A DNA stretch of 64,000 nt from Rudanella sp031411995 (GTDB lineage Bacteria > Bacteroidota > Bacteroidia > Cytophagales > Spirosomataceae), in the NCBI GenBank assembly GCA_031411995.1, contig JANOCD010000143.1:1-64000 (forward strand), given 5' to 3'. The notes below the pieces were generated by a model. The model did not search any database. It had not been told where the DNA came from and saw only the letters and a program-made list of their open reading frames with translations. Below are positions 44,593 to 52,751 of the stretch, one piece after another (position 1 is the first letter of the stretch; each line of letters begins with the position of its first letter). A program made the translations under genes and the position numbers.

Positions 44593-44624
44593 CTAAGTTA
44601 CGAAAAAACGCGCTGAATGGCAAA
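44593..44624 (-). promoter_or_regulatory. Possible promoter of uvrB
   Basis: On the minus strand: TTTG (44624-44621), 20-base spacer, TAACTTAG (44600-44593), one mismatch to TAnnTTTG. Lies about 53-84 bases upstream of the uvrB ATG. Confidence 0.4.
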
Positions 44625-44674
44625 GAGGTTTTGGAAATATGGGGAACAATTTACCCGCTTACACGGTGACGTTT

Positions 44675-46519
44675 TTACTCCCGCCCTCCCGACCGCAACA
44701 AGCCCGCCGGAACGCTCAGTTCGCCCGTGTGGAAGTCGATCAGGCCGTTGCGCTCATCTTCAATATTGGTGGCCTGGGTATAAACGTCGCCCGCAATAGA
44801 CCTCGCCCGGAGTTCCTGCTTGAATTGCCTGATGCGCTCCGTTCGGTCGTCGGAGTCGGTGGGGCCACCGTAGTTGGCAAAGCCAAACCCACCCCATTCA
44901 CTCACCACCAGCGGTACTTGCTTTCGATAAAAAAACGGATCGCCCACCACCATCGGAAAAGCAGCCACACCCTCATTATCGCCCCTGACCAGGCGGTCGA
45001 GTTGATCGCGCCATTGGTTCAGGTCGGGGGTGTAAAGGTGGGCCGTAAGCAAGTCCGATTTCAGGCGACCTTCGAGCGAGATGTGTTTCCAGCCATCATT
45101 ATCGACCACCAAAAACTGCGGATGGTTAATAAGCATTTCGTGATACGTATCGACAATGTACTGTTGGGTTTCGGGGTTGGTGGCAATGTCTTCGGCTCCC
45201 CAATCTTCGTTGTAGAGGCTCCAGATTACCACTGACGGGTGCGTTTCGATCAGGGCCAGCATCCGCTGGAGTTCGGCGTGGTGGTTTTTGCGGCTCAACG
45301 CGCTGGGGCGGTGCGGACTGGGAACCTCTACCCAAAGCAACAAACCCAGTTCGTCGGCGAGGTTATAAATGCGCGGGTCGATGCCCGCAATATGCACCCT
45401 GACAAGGTTGCAGCCAAGTTGTTGCATGGCATAAAAATGCCGTTTCATCTCGTCGAAGGTCGCCGTACCGGGTTGATACAGAATCCCATCTAAATACACC
45501 GACTTCCCATTCAGATAGACGCAACAGCCCCGTGATTCTATCTTACGAAGGCCAAAATGTGCGTCGATTTGAGAAACATGACCTTGTTCGTCAATGAGTT
45601 GGGCCACTAACCGATACAGGTGCGGATTTTCGGGCGACCAGAGTGTTGCACCGGGCAGCGCCACTACGACCCGCTGATTTTTCTGACCAACCTCCAGTCG
45701 AATTGGGAAATCTTCGGTCACTAAAGCGTTATCCAGACCGGTTGTGCCGCGTTCAAAAATCCGCAGCCGGATGGTGTAGCTGCCGGGATCGTGAATACGG
45801 GTTGTGAGGTTAAACCGGATCAGGTCGTCCTCAATAATACTGACCACGCCCACTCGCGACCGAAGGCGGTTGCGTTCCACCGCTTCGAGCCAAATGGAGC
45901 GGATGGCCCCTGTTTGCGTCTGGTACCAGATACCCCCGCGTTTGTAAACCAGCGATTCCTGTTTGCCACGCGGAATGTCGGCATCCATTGTGTCGGCAAT
46001 CCGAACAGTCAGGCGGTTGGTGGGCTTGAGCAGATTATCCCCCAACTCATAGGAGAAAGACGTGTACTCGCCGAAGTGTGTTTCCTCGCCCTCAATGGTT
46101 CGCAACCGCTGACCGTTTAGCCATACCTGCGTCTCGTAGCCGCAGGCGCCAAACGTCAATTGAAACAGGGAACGGGCTACGCCCGTGTCATTTTGGTCGC
46201 GTTCGGGCAGGGCAAATTCGCGTTCATACCAAACCACTACCTTGTCGTGCCAAGGTGTGGCCTGCACGTGTTCATGGGCTTGTTGCAGGTGATCTTCAAC
46301 CGAGCCGGGCCATTGCGCCGTGCGTCCATACCCGTGTCCCAAATACCACTGTTCGCTCAGCCCCTGATCGTCGGTATCGAGCGCAAAGCTCCACTCGCCA
46401 TCGAGCAACACATAGGAATTGGGCCGCAACACGGCGCGGGGCAGAGAACTAACTAATTGTGGATGAATGGATTCTGGCCGACTTTCGGTCAAGTTATGAT
46501 TGGGGTGTAAGGGTTGCAT
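44675..46519 (-). CDS. Glycoside hydrolase family 2 enzyme
   Basis: 614 aa, three-domain GH2 architecture: jelly-roll sugar-binding domain (about 35-210; DGEWSFALDTDDQG), Ig-like domain (about 215-320), TIM barrel (about 325-610). The acid/base Glu is in SLYNEDWG (about 445) and the nucleophile Glu in VVSEWGGFG (about 545). Activity is beta-galactosidase, beta-glucuronidase or beta-mannosidase type; this cannot be decided here. No signal peptide, so it acts in the cytoplasm. No sugar transporter or SusCD pair adjoins it. Confidence 0.88.
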   Translation of the reverse strand: MQPLHPNHNLTESRPESIHPQLVSSLPRAVLRPNSYVLLDGEWSFALDTDDQGLSEQWYLGHGYGRTAQWPGSVEDHLQQAHEHVQATPWHDKVVVWYEREFALPERDQNDTGVARSLFQLTFGACGYETQVWLNGQRLRTIEGEETHFGEYTSFSYELGDNLLKPTNRLTVRIADTMDADIPRGKQESLVYKRGGIWYQTQTGAIRSIWLEAVERNRLRSRVGVVSIIEDDLIRFNLTTRIHDPGSYTIRLRIFERGTTGLDNALVTEDFPIRLEVGQKNQRVVVALPGATLWSPENPHLYRLVAQLIDEQGHVSQIDAHFGLRKIESRGCCVYLNGKSVYLDGILYQPGTATFDEMKRHFYAMQQLGCNLVRVHIAGIDPRIYNLADELGLLLWVEVPSPHRPSALSRKNHHAELQRMLALIETHPSVVIWSLYNEDWGAEDIATNPETQQYIVDTYHEMLINHPQFLVVDNDGWKHISLEGRLKSDLLTAHLYTPDLNQWRDQLDRLVRGDNEGVAAFPMVVGDPFFYRKQVPLVVSEWGGFGFANYGGPTDSDDRTERIRQFKQELRARSIAGDVYTQATNIEDERNGLIDFHTGELSVPAGLLRSGGRE

Positions 46520-46609
46520 ACACGGTTTGCGGAGTAGTGTAATCCGATAAACCGTTCAGCAGGAAAGGGGGCTTAAAAACTGATTGAACGCGACTGGGCT
46601 ATTAACAAA

Positions 46610-46636
46610 AACCCCCAGCACTAATTGCTGGGGGTT
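46610..46636 (-). terminator. Rho-independent terminator
   Basis: Perfect 11-bp stem AACCCCCAGCA / TGCTGGGGGTT with a 5-base loop. On the minus strand it is followed by TTTTTG, 55 bases past the bipA/typA stop. Confidence 0.85.
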
Positions 46637-46690
46637 CTTATATTACTATGCGCGATTGGGAACCAAGCGGCCGTTCCCGATCAAGTTCCC

Positions 46691-48505
46691 TTATGCCATT
46701 TCGAATTTATTCTGGTTGCGTTTGCGCTCGTTCTCGTCGAGGTAAATTTTCCGCATCCGCATCGCCTTGGGCGTTACTTCCAGATACTCATCTTTCTGGA
46801 TGTATTCCATACACTCTTCGAGGGAGAAGCTAATTTTTGGGGCAATCTTCACGTTCGTGTCCGAACCCGAAGCCCGCATGTTTGTTAACTGCTTGGCTGT
46901 CTGGAGGTTTACCACGATGTCGTTCTGGCGGTTGTGCTCGCCAATAACCTGACCCGTGTAGATTTCCTCGCCCGGATCAACAAAGAAAACGCCCCGATCC
47001 TGCAACTTGTCAATCGAATAGGCCGTGGCCATACCGCTTGTCATTGAGATCAGCGAACCATTGATCCGCTCAGGAATGGCTCCTTTATACGGCTCAAAGC
47101 TTTTAAACCGGTGATTCATTACGGCCTCGCCGAAAGTAGCAGTCAGCACGTTAGAACGCAAACCGATCAGGCCCCGCGACGGAATTTCGAACTCCAAATG
47201 CTGTAAATCGCCTTTCGGCTCCATAATCAGCAGTTCGCCCTTGCGCTGCGTAGCCAACTCGATCACTTTACCGGCAGTCGCTTCGGGCACGTCAACAACC
47301 AGTGTCTCAACGGGTTCGAGTTTCCGACCATCTTCGTCTTCCTTATACAACACCTGTGGCTGACCAACCTGAAGTTCGTAGCCCTCCCGGCGCATGGTCT
47401 CAATCAGAACCGACAAGTGGAGAATACCGCGCCCGAACACCAGGAACTGATCTTCGCGGTCGGTGGTCTCCACACGCAGAGCGAGGTTTTTCTCGGTCTC
47501 TTTCATGAGCCGGTCGCGCAGGTGGCGCGAAGTCACGAACTTACCTTCCTTACCAAAAAACGGCGAGTTGTTGATCGTGAACAGCATGTTCATGGTCGGC
47601 TCGTCCACCGAAATCCGGGGCAGGGCTTCGGGGTTTTCGAGGTCGGCAACGGTATCGCCAATTTCGAAATCTTCGAGACCCGTAATGGCACAAATGTCGC
47701 CACACTGAACTTCGGCTACTTTCAATTTGCCAAGCCCTTCAAATAATTGCAATTCTTTTATTTTTACCCGCTTAGGGGTTCCGTCGGCTTTCACCAGGGC
47801 CATTTGTGCGCCTTCCTTCAGCGTTCCGCGTGACACCCGTCCGATGGCAATCCGACCTACGAAGGCCGAATAATCCAACGACGTAATCTGCATCTGCGGA
47901 GTACCTTCTACTGTGGGGGCCGGTTGAATGGTTTCCACGATGGTATCGAGCAGATACGTGATGTTGTCGGTTGGGTTTTTCCAGTCCGGCCCCATCCAGC
48001 CCTGCTTCGACGAGCCGTAAACGGTCGGGAAGTCAAGCTGATCTTCGGTGGCACCAAGGTTAAACATCAGGTCGAACACTTGCTCATGAACTTCGTCGGG
48101 GCGGCAGTTTTCTTTGTCCACCTTGTTCACAATCACAATTGGTTTCAGACCCAACGAAAGAGCTTTACCCAACACGAAGCGTGTTTGGGGCATGGCACCT
48201 TCAAAGGCATCGACCAAAAGGCAAACACCGTCGGCCATTTTCAGTACGCGCTCTACCTCACCGCCAAAGTCGCTGTGACCGGGGGTGTCGATAATGTTGA
48301 TTTTCACGTCTTTGTAACGGACGGAAACGTTCTTCGAAGTAATCGTGATGCCCCGCTCGCGTTCGAGATCGTTGTTATCGAGAATCAAGTCGCCAAACTC
48401 CTGATTTTCACGAAAGAGTTTCGATGCGTGGATGATTTTGTCGACCAGGGTCGTTTTGCCGTGGTCAACGTGGGCTATAATTGCAATATTCCGGATAGAC
48501 TGCAT
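46691..48505 (-). CDS. typA: Ribosome-associated translational GTPase BipA/TypA
   Basis: 604 aa from ATG 48505 (MQSIRNIAIIAHVDHGKTTL); earlier in-frame ATG 48547 is not family-like. G1 AHVDHGKTT (about 10-18), G2 RERGITI, G3 DTPGHSDF and G4 NKVDKE are all present, followed by the EF-G-like domains III and V and the BipA-specific C-terminal domain (AYSIDKLQDRGVFFVDPGEE). Binds 70S ribosomes and aids assembly and stress growth in other bacteria. Confidence 0.97.
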   Translation of the reverse strand: MQSIRNIAIIAHVDHGKTTLVDKIIHASKLFRENQEFGDLILDNNDLERERGITITSKNVSVRYKDVKINIIDTPGHSDFGGEVERVLKMADGVCLLVDAFEGAMPQTRFVLGKALSLGLKPIVIVNKVDKENCRPDEVHEQVFDLMFNLGATEDQLDFPTVYGSSKQGWMGPDWKNPTDNITYLLDTIVETIQPAPTVEGTPQMQITSLDYSAFVGRIAIGRVSRGTLKEGAQMALVKADGTPKRVKIKELQLFEGLGKLKVAEVQCGDICAITGLEDFEIGDTVADLENPEALPRISVDEPTMNMLFTINNSPFFGKEGKFVTSRHLRDRLMKETEKNLALRVETTDREDQFLVFGRGILHLSVLIETMRREGYELQVGQPQVLYKEDEDGRKLEPVETLVVDVPEATAGKVIELATQRKGELLIMEPKGDLQHLEFEIPSRGLIGLRSNVLTATFGEAVMNHRFKSFEPYKGAIPERINGSLISMTSGMATAYSIDKLQDRGVFFVDPGEEIYTGQVIGEHNRQNDIVVNLQTAKQLTNMRASGSDTNVKIAPKISFSLEECMEYIQKDEYLEVTPKAMRMRKIYLDENERKRNQNKFEMA

Positions 48506-48524
48506 GTCGCTGTATTTCAGGCCG

Positions 48525-48532
48525 CAAAGGTA
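48525..48532 (-). promoter_or_regulatory. -7 promoter element of typA
   Basis: TACCTTTG on the minus strand, exact TAnnTTTG, 20 bases upstream of the typA ATG. Upstream T-rich sequence but no clear TTTG at -33. Confidence 0.6.
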
Positions 48533-48651
48533 CGAAACTATATGCAAAAAAACAGATATTTACAATTTATTAATGTGAACTAAGCGTTCTGTGGCTATTT
48601 GATCTTTTTAATGTTCAATTTAGACTTTGTTAGATGGGGTCGCGGATTGGG

Positions 48652-48744
48652 ATAGGAACACAGATTGAACGGATTAAACGGATTTTCAAACTAAATTCAA
48701 CCCTTGTATCAAATCCGTTTAATCCGTTCAATCCGTGTTCCTAT
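48652..48744. repeat. 34-bp near-perfect inverted repeat just upstream of the S9 peptidase start
   Basis: Left arm 48652-48685 (ATAGGAACACAGATTGAACG...) and right arm 48711-48744 match with one mismatch and a 25-base loop. The arms contain two ATCCGTT-type sub-repeats (AATCCGTTTAATCCGTTCAA). The right arm ends 9 bases before the ATG at 48754. I believe very similar sequences are dispersed in other Bacteroidota genomes, but this was not checked. Confidence 0.9.
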
Positions 48745-48753
48745 CTTTCAGGT

Positions 48754-50691
48754 ATGAAACAGCACCTCACTCTTCTCACTTCGGCATGTGTTCTCCTGAT
48801 GAGCATCAGCCTAGTAAACGCCCTTCCGCCAAAGGCACGCAAAACGACCGCTGCCACCGCGCCGACAGCCGTTAAACAGTACACGATTGAGCAGTTTATG
48901 AAAACCATCCGTTTTGGCGGGGCAGCTCTCTCGCCCGACGAGCAAACGGTTTTGTTCAGCAGCAATCAGGATGGGGTGTTCAACCTCTACGAAATGCCCT
49001 TTGCGGGCGGCACGCCAACCCAACTGACCCAATCGAAAACGAACGCCATTTTTGCCATTGGCTACCTGCCCGACGGTCGCATTTTGTATAGCAGCGATCA
49101 GGGTGGTAATGAACTGACGCATATTTATTTGCGCGACCAGAATGGCACTGTCACCGACCTCACTCCCAGCACAACGGCCAAGTTTACGTACAGCGGTTTG
49201 AGTCAGGATCGGAAGTCGTTTTATTTTCAGTCGAACGCCCGCAAAAAGGCTGCCTACGATCTGTATGAAATGGACTTGGCCACCATGACTTCGCGTATGA
49301 TCTATGAAAACCCGGGAGGCATCTTCCCCGGTGATGTTTCGCCCGACCGTCGGTATGTGGCCCTGACAAAACCCGTAACCAACTCAGAAAGTGATGTTTA
49401 TCTGTTTGATACGCAGGCCAAAACCACGCAACTTCTGACTAAACACACGGGCGAAGTCGATAATGGAGCCGGGAGTTTTACGCCCGATGGCCGCAAATTG
49501 CTCATCTCGACCGATGAAAATAGCGAGTATGGCTACATGAAAGCGTATGACCTGATATCGGGCCAAACAACAGTTTTAGACAAAGCAAACTGGGACATTA
49601 TGGGCGATTATCTGTCGCACAAGGGCACCTACCGAGTGGTGTCGGTGAACAACGATGCCCGCACCGAACTGCGTTTGATCGACAACAAAACAGACAAACC
49701 CGTGGCTCTTGCCGGGGTTCCGGCAGGCGATATTACGGGCCTGAATATGAGCGATAGCGAGAACCGGATGATCTTTTTCGTGAACAGTTCCAACGCACCC
49801 GCTTCGCTCTACAGCTACGATTTCAAGACCCGCAAAGTGATTCCATTGGTGCGTGGTATAAACCCCGAAATTAATCCAACCGATCTGGTGCAGGGTCAGG
49901 TAATTCGCTACAAATCGTTTGATGGGATGGACGTTCCGGCCCTGCTTTACAAACCAAAAGGGCTTCGGGCTGGCGAAAAACGCCCGGCAATGTTATTTAT
50001 TCACGGTGGCCCCGGTGGACAAACCCGCCTGAACTATTCGGGTCAAATTCAGTATTTGGTCAATGCGGGCTACGTGATTTTGGCCGTAAACAACCGGGGT
50101 AGTTCGGGCTATGGCAAGACGTTTTATGCCGCCGACGACCGCAAACATGGCGAAGCTGACCTCCGCGACTGTGTAGAATCCAAGAAGTTTTTGGCCCAAA
50201 CGGGCTATGTTGACCCAGCCAAGATCGGGATCATGGGTGGCTCCTATGGGGGCTACATGGTGCTGGCGGGGCTGGCCTTCACACCCGACGAGTTTGCCGT
50301 GGGTGTGGATATTTTCGGGGTGGCCAACTGGCTCCGAACACTCAACTCGATGCCCGAATGGTGGGGGCCACAGCGCGAGGCCATGTTCAAAGAAATCGGG
50401 CACCCTAAAGCTGATTCGGTGGCACTTTACAACAAGTCGCCGTTGTTTCATACGGCCCGCATCAAAAAGCCGTTGTTGGTGATTCAGGGGGCCAATGACC
50501 CGCGCGTTCTGAAGATCGAATCCGACGAAATCGTGGCCAACGTCAAGAAAAATGGTATTCCCGTTGAATACGTCACCTTCCCCGACGAAGGCCACGGCTT
50601 TGTGAAGAAGGAAAACGAAATCACGGCCTATAAAGCCGTTCGGGAGTTCCTGGATAAGTATTTACTAGCAAGGCAAACAGCCGAGCGGTAA
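48754..50691 (+). CDS. S9-family prolyl oligopeptidase-like serine peptidase
   Basis: 645 aa from ATG 48754. Signal peptide (1-24; MKQHLTLLTSACVLLMSISL). Beta-propeller gate (about 40-390; WD40/TolB-like LSPDEQTVLFSSNQDGVFNLY), then alpha/beta-hydrolase domain: oxyanion HGGPGG, catalytic Ser497 in GGSYGGYM, Asp in QGANDPRV and His in DEGHGF. Cleaves dipeptides or acyl-peptides outside the cytoplasm. The 34-bp hairpin immediately upstream may affect its translation. The next gene (S41 protease) follows with a short gap. Confidence 0.92.
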   Translation: MKQHLTLLTSACVLLMSISLVNALPPKARKTTAATAPTAVKQYTIEQFMKTIRFGGAALSPDEQTVLFSSNQDGVFNLYEMPFAGGTPTQLTQSKTNAIFAIGYLPDGRILYSSDQGGNELTHIYLRDQNGTVTDLTPSTTAKFTYSGLSQDRKSFYFQSNARKKAAYDLYEMDLATMTSRMIYENPGGIFPGDVSPDRRYVALTKPVTNSESDVYLFDTQAKTTQLLTKHTGEVDNGAGSFTPDGRKLLISTDENSEYGYMKAYDLISGQTTVLDKANWDIMGDYLSHKGTYRVVSVNNDARTELRLIDNKTDKPVALAGVPAGDITGLNMSDSENRMIFFVNSSNAPASLYSYDFKTRKVIPLVRGINPEINPTDLVQGQVIRYKSFDGMDVPALLYKPKGLRAGEKRPAMLFIHGGPGGQTRLNYSGQIQYLVNAGYVILAVNNRGSSGYGKTFYAADDRKHGEADLRDCVESKKFLAQTGYVDPAKIGIMGGSYGGYMVLAGLAFTPDEFAVGVDIFGVANWLRTLNSMPEWWGPQREAMFKEIGHPKADSVALYNKSPLFHTARIKKPLLVIQGANDPRVLKIESDEIVANVKKNGIPVEYVTFPDEGHGFVKKENEITAYKAVREFLDKYLLARQTAER

Positions 50692-50766
50692 AGTATGGTG
50701 GACAGGGCCAATTATTTTTCTGCGTTCACTCGGATTCAGCAAACATTATGGCACCCCATATACGTT

Positions 50767-52497
50767 ATGCCAATAGATACAACTACTAAAATGGAGATGG
50801 GAGAGAACAACTTTGGTCGGCGGCAGGACCCGCCCATCCAAAATGACAAATCGACAGTACGCCTGCCCATGCTACTTGGCGTTACACTCGCCGGGGGGAT
50901 GTTGATTGGAGCGACGTTTTTCGGCGGGGCCAAAAGCGTAAACACCATTGGACGAGGCTACACGAAATACAAGGAAATCCTGCAACTGATTGAAAATAAC
51001 TACGTTGATACGGTCAATACCGACGATCTCGTGGATTACTCAATCACCAAAATGCTGGAGAAACTCGATCCGCACACAGCTTATATGAACCCCAACGATG
51101 CCGTGGCCGCCCGCTCGCAATTAGAAGGTGGGTTTGACGGCATTGGCGTAGAATTCAATATCTACAAAGACACCGTTTATGTGGTGACGCCCCTGGCAGG
51201 TGGCCCTTCCGAAACGGCGGGTATTCAGAGTGGCGACAAGATTATTAAGGTAAACGACACCCCGCTGACAGGTGGGAAAGTGGATAACGGCTCGGTGTTT
51301 CAGGCATTGCGGGGCAAAAAAGGCACCGAAGTGAAACTGACGATTCTGAGCAAAGGCGACAAAACCCCTAAAGTAGTATCGGTGATGCGCGACCGCATTC
51401 CGACCTACTCGGTGGATGCATCGTATATGATCGACAACAAAACGGGCTACATCAAAGTCAACCGCTTTTCGGAAACGACTTACGACGAGTTTAAAACAGC
51501 ACTGGGGCAACTGAAGCAACAAGGCATGACACAACTCATGCTTGACCTGCGGAACAACCCTGGTGGCTACATGGATCGGGCAACCAATCTGGTCGATGAG
51601 CTGATTTCGGGCAACAAGATGCTCGTTTACACCAACGGAAAAGATACGCGGTATGACCGGCAGACGTTTGCCAAAATTCCGGGTCTGTTTGAAGAAGGCC
51701 CCATTGTGGTGATGATCGACGAGGGCAGCGCGTCGGCATCCGAGATTGTGGCGGGTGCCTTGCAGGATCACGACCGGGCGTTGATTGCTGGTCGGCGGTC
51801 GTTTGGCAAGGGACTGGTGCAAATGCCAGTGCAATTGACCGACGGCTCGGAGTTGCGCCTGACCATTTCGCGCTATTACACGCCGAGTGGCCGGAGTATT
51901 CAGAAACCGTATGTGATGGGCCATGAAACCGAGTATGAGCACGAACTGGAAGCCCGCTCGAAACGCGGGGAATATTTCATTGCCGACTCGATCAAAAACG
52001 ACCCCAAACTGAAGTTCAAAACCGACAATGGTCGGGTGGTTTATGGCGGTGGCGGCATCACGCCCGACTACTTTATTCCCCGCGACACAACCTGGCAAAC
52101 GGCCTATTTAGGCCAACTGTTCGGCAAGAACATCATTCGGGAATACGCGCTGGAATATGCCAACAAGAACCGGAAGTCGCTGGAGAAAATGCCGTTTGCC
52201 GAGTTCAACAAAACGGTAAATTTCGGCGACGATCAGATGGCTCAGTTAGTGAAAGAAGCTACAGCACAGGGGGTTAAACCAAATGAAGCCGAGTTTACCC
52301 GCTCCAAAAAATACCTGCAAACGCAACTGAAGGCCTATGTGGCCCGGTATATTTATCAGCGCAACAACCGCAGCGGTCAGAACAACGAATTTTTCCGCGT
52401 GATGAGCAATGCCGACGAGACCTTCCGCCAAAGCCTGACCCTCTTCGACCGGGCGCGGCAACTGGAACGCAGTCAGAGTTTGACCTCGGTGAAGTAG
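50767..52497 (+). CDS. S41-family C-terminal processing protease (CtpA-like)
   Basis: About 576 aa from ATG 50767; ATGs at 50791 and 50797 are also possible. One N-terminal span (about 40-60; MLLGVTLAGGMLIGATF), a PDZ domain (about 110-190; GIGVEFNIYKDTVYV), then the S41 peptidase core with MLDLRNNPGGYMDRA, catalytic Ser in DEGSASASEIVAGAL and Lys in RRSFGKGLVQ. A C-terminal helical region of about 150 residues completes it. Periplasmic, cleaves C-terminal tails of secreted or envelope proteins. The TAG stop (52495-52497) lies within a partial copy of the 28-bp palindromic repeat. Confidence 0.92.
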   Translation: MPIDTTTKMEMGENNFGRRQDPPIQNDKSTVRLPMLLGVTLAGGMLIGATFFGGAKSVNTIGRGYTKYKEILQLIENNYVDTVNTDDLVDYSITKMLEKLDPHTAYMNPNDAVAARSQLEGGFDGIGVEFNIYKDTVYVVTPLAGGPSETAGIQSGDKIIKVNDTPLTGGKVDNGSVFQALRGKKGTEVKLTILSKGDKTPKVVSVMRDRIPTYSVDASYMIDNKTGYIKVNRFSETTYDEFKTALGQLKQQGMTQLMLDLRNNPGGYMDRATNLVDELISGNKMLVYTNGKDTRYDRQTFAKIPGLFEEGPIVVMIDEGSASASEIVAGALQDHDRALIAGRRSFGKGLVQMPVQLTDGSELRLTISRYYTPSGRSIQKPYVMGHETEYEHELEARSKRGEYFIADSIKNDPKLKFKTDNGRVVYGGGGITPDYFIPRDTTWQTAYLGQLFGKNIIREYALEYANKNRKSLEKMPFAEFNKTVNFGDDQMAQLVKEATAQGVKPNEAEFTRSKKYLQTQLKAYVARYIYQRNNRSGQNNEFFRVMSNADETFRQSLTLFDRARQLERSQSLTSVK

Positions 52498-52512
52498 AAA
52501 CGCAAAATTTTG
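52494..52512. repeat. Partial copy of the 28-bp palindrome at a stop codon
   Basis: GTAGAAACGCAAAATTTTG matches the first 19 bases of the element at 52566-52593 with one difference. It spans the stop codon of the S41 protease gene. Confidence 0.75.
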
Positions 52513-52565
52513 CCGGTCCGCCGGTGCGGTCTCTTAATGGTGGTAGTAAAACCATCCGGTTGCAC

Positions 52566-52593
52566 GTAGAGACGCAAAATTTTGCGTCTCTAC
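52566..52593. repeat. 28-bp perfect palindromic repeat
   Basis: Starts GTAGAGACGCAAAAT and continues with its own reverse complement; no mismatch. It lies between the S41 protease and its terminator. Second complete copy at 6684-6711, inside a kinase gene. Confidence 0.9.
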
Positions 52594-52610
52594 GAATGCG
52601 TCAGCAACAC

Positions 52611-52643
52611 AATCCCCGACGATACCAACGTCGGGGATTTTTT
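52611..52643 (+). terminator. Rho-independent terminator
   Basis: Perfect 11-bp stem AATCCCCGACG / CGTCGGGGATT, 7-base loop, followed by TTTT. Ends the S41 protease transcript and separates it from the defence-like island. Confidence 0.85.
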
Positions 52644-52751
52644 ATTGCCCAACTTTTCCCATAGGCAACTGTATTGAAATTTATTTCGACAAAAAGACCA
52701 CCCAAATCGCCAAATCCGTTATCTTGGAACGCCATTTATTGACCTCACCCC

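Noticed and set aside
51121..52098. 325-codon minus-strand open frame within the S41 protease gene
   Set aside because: Antisense shadow; the plus-strand protease motifs are complete.
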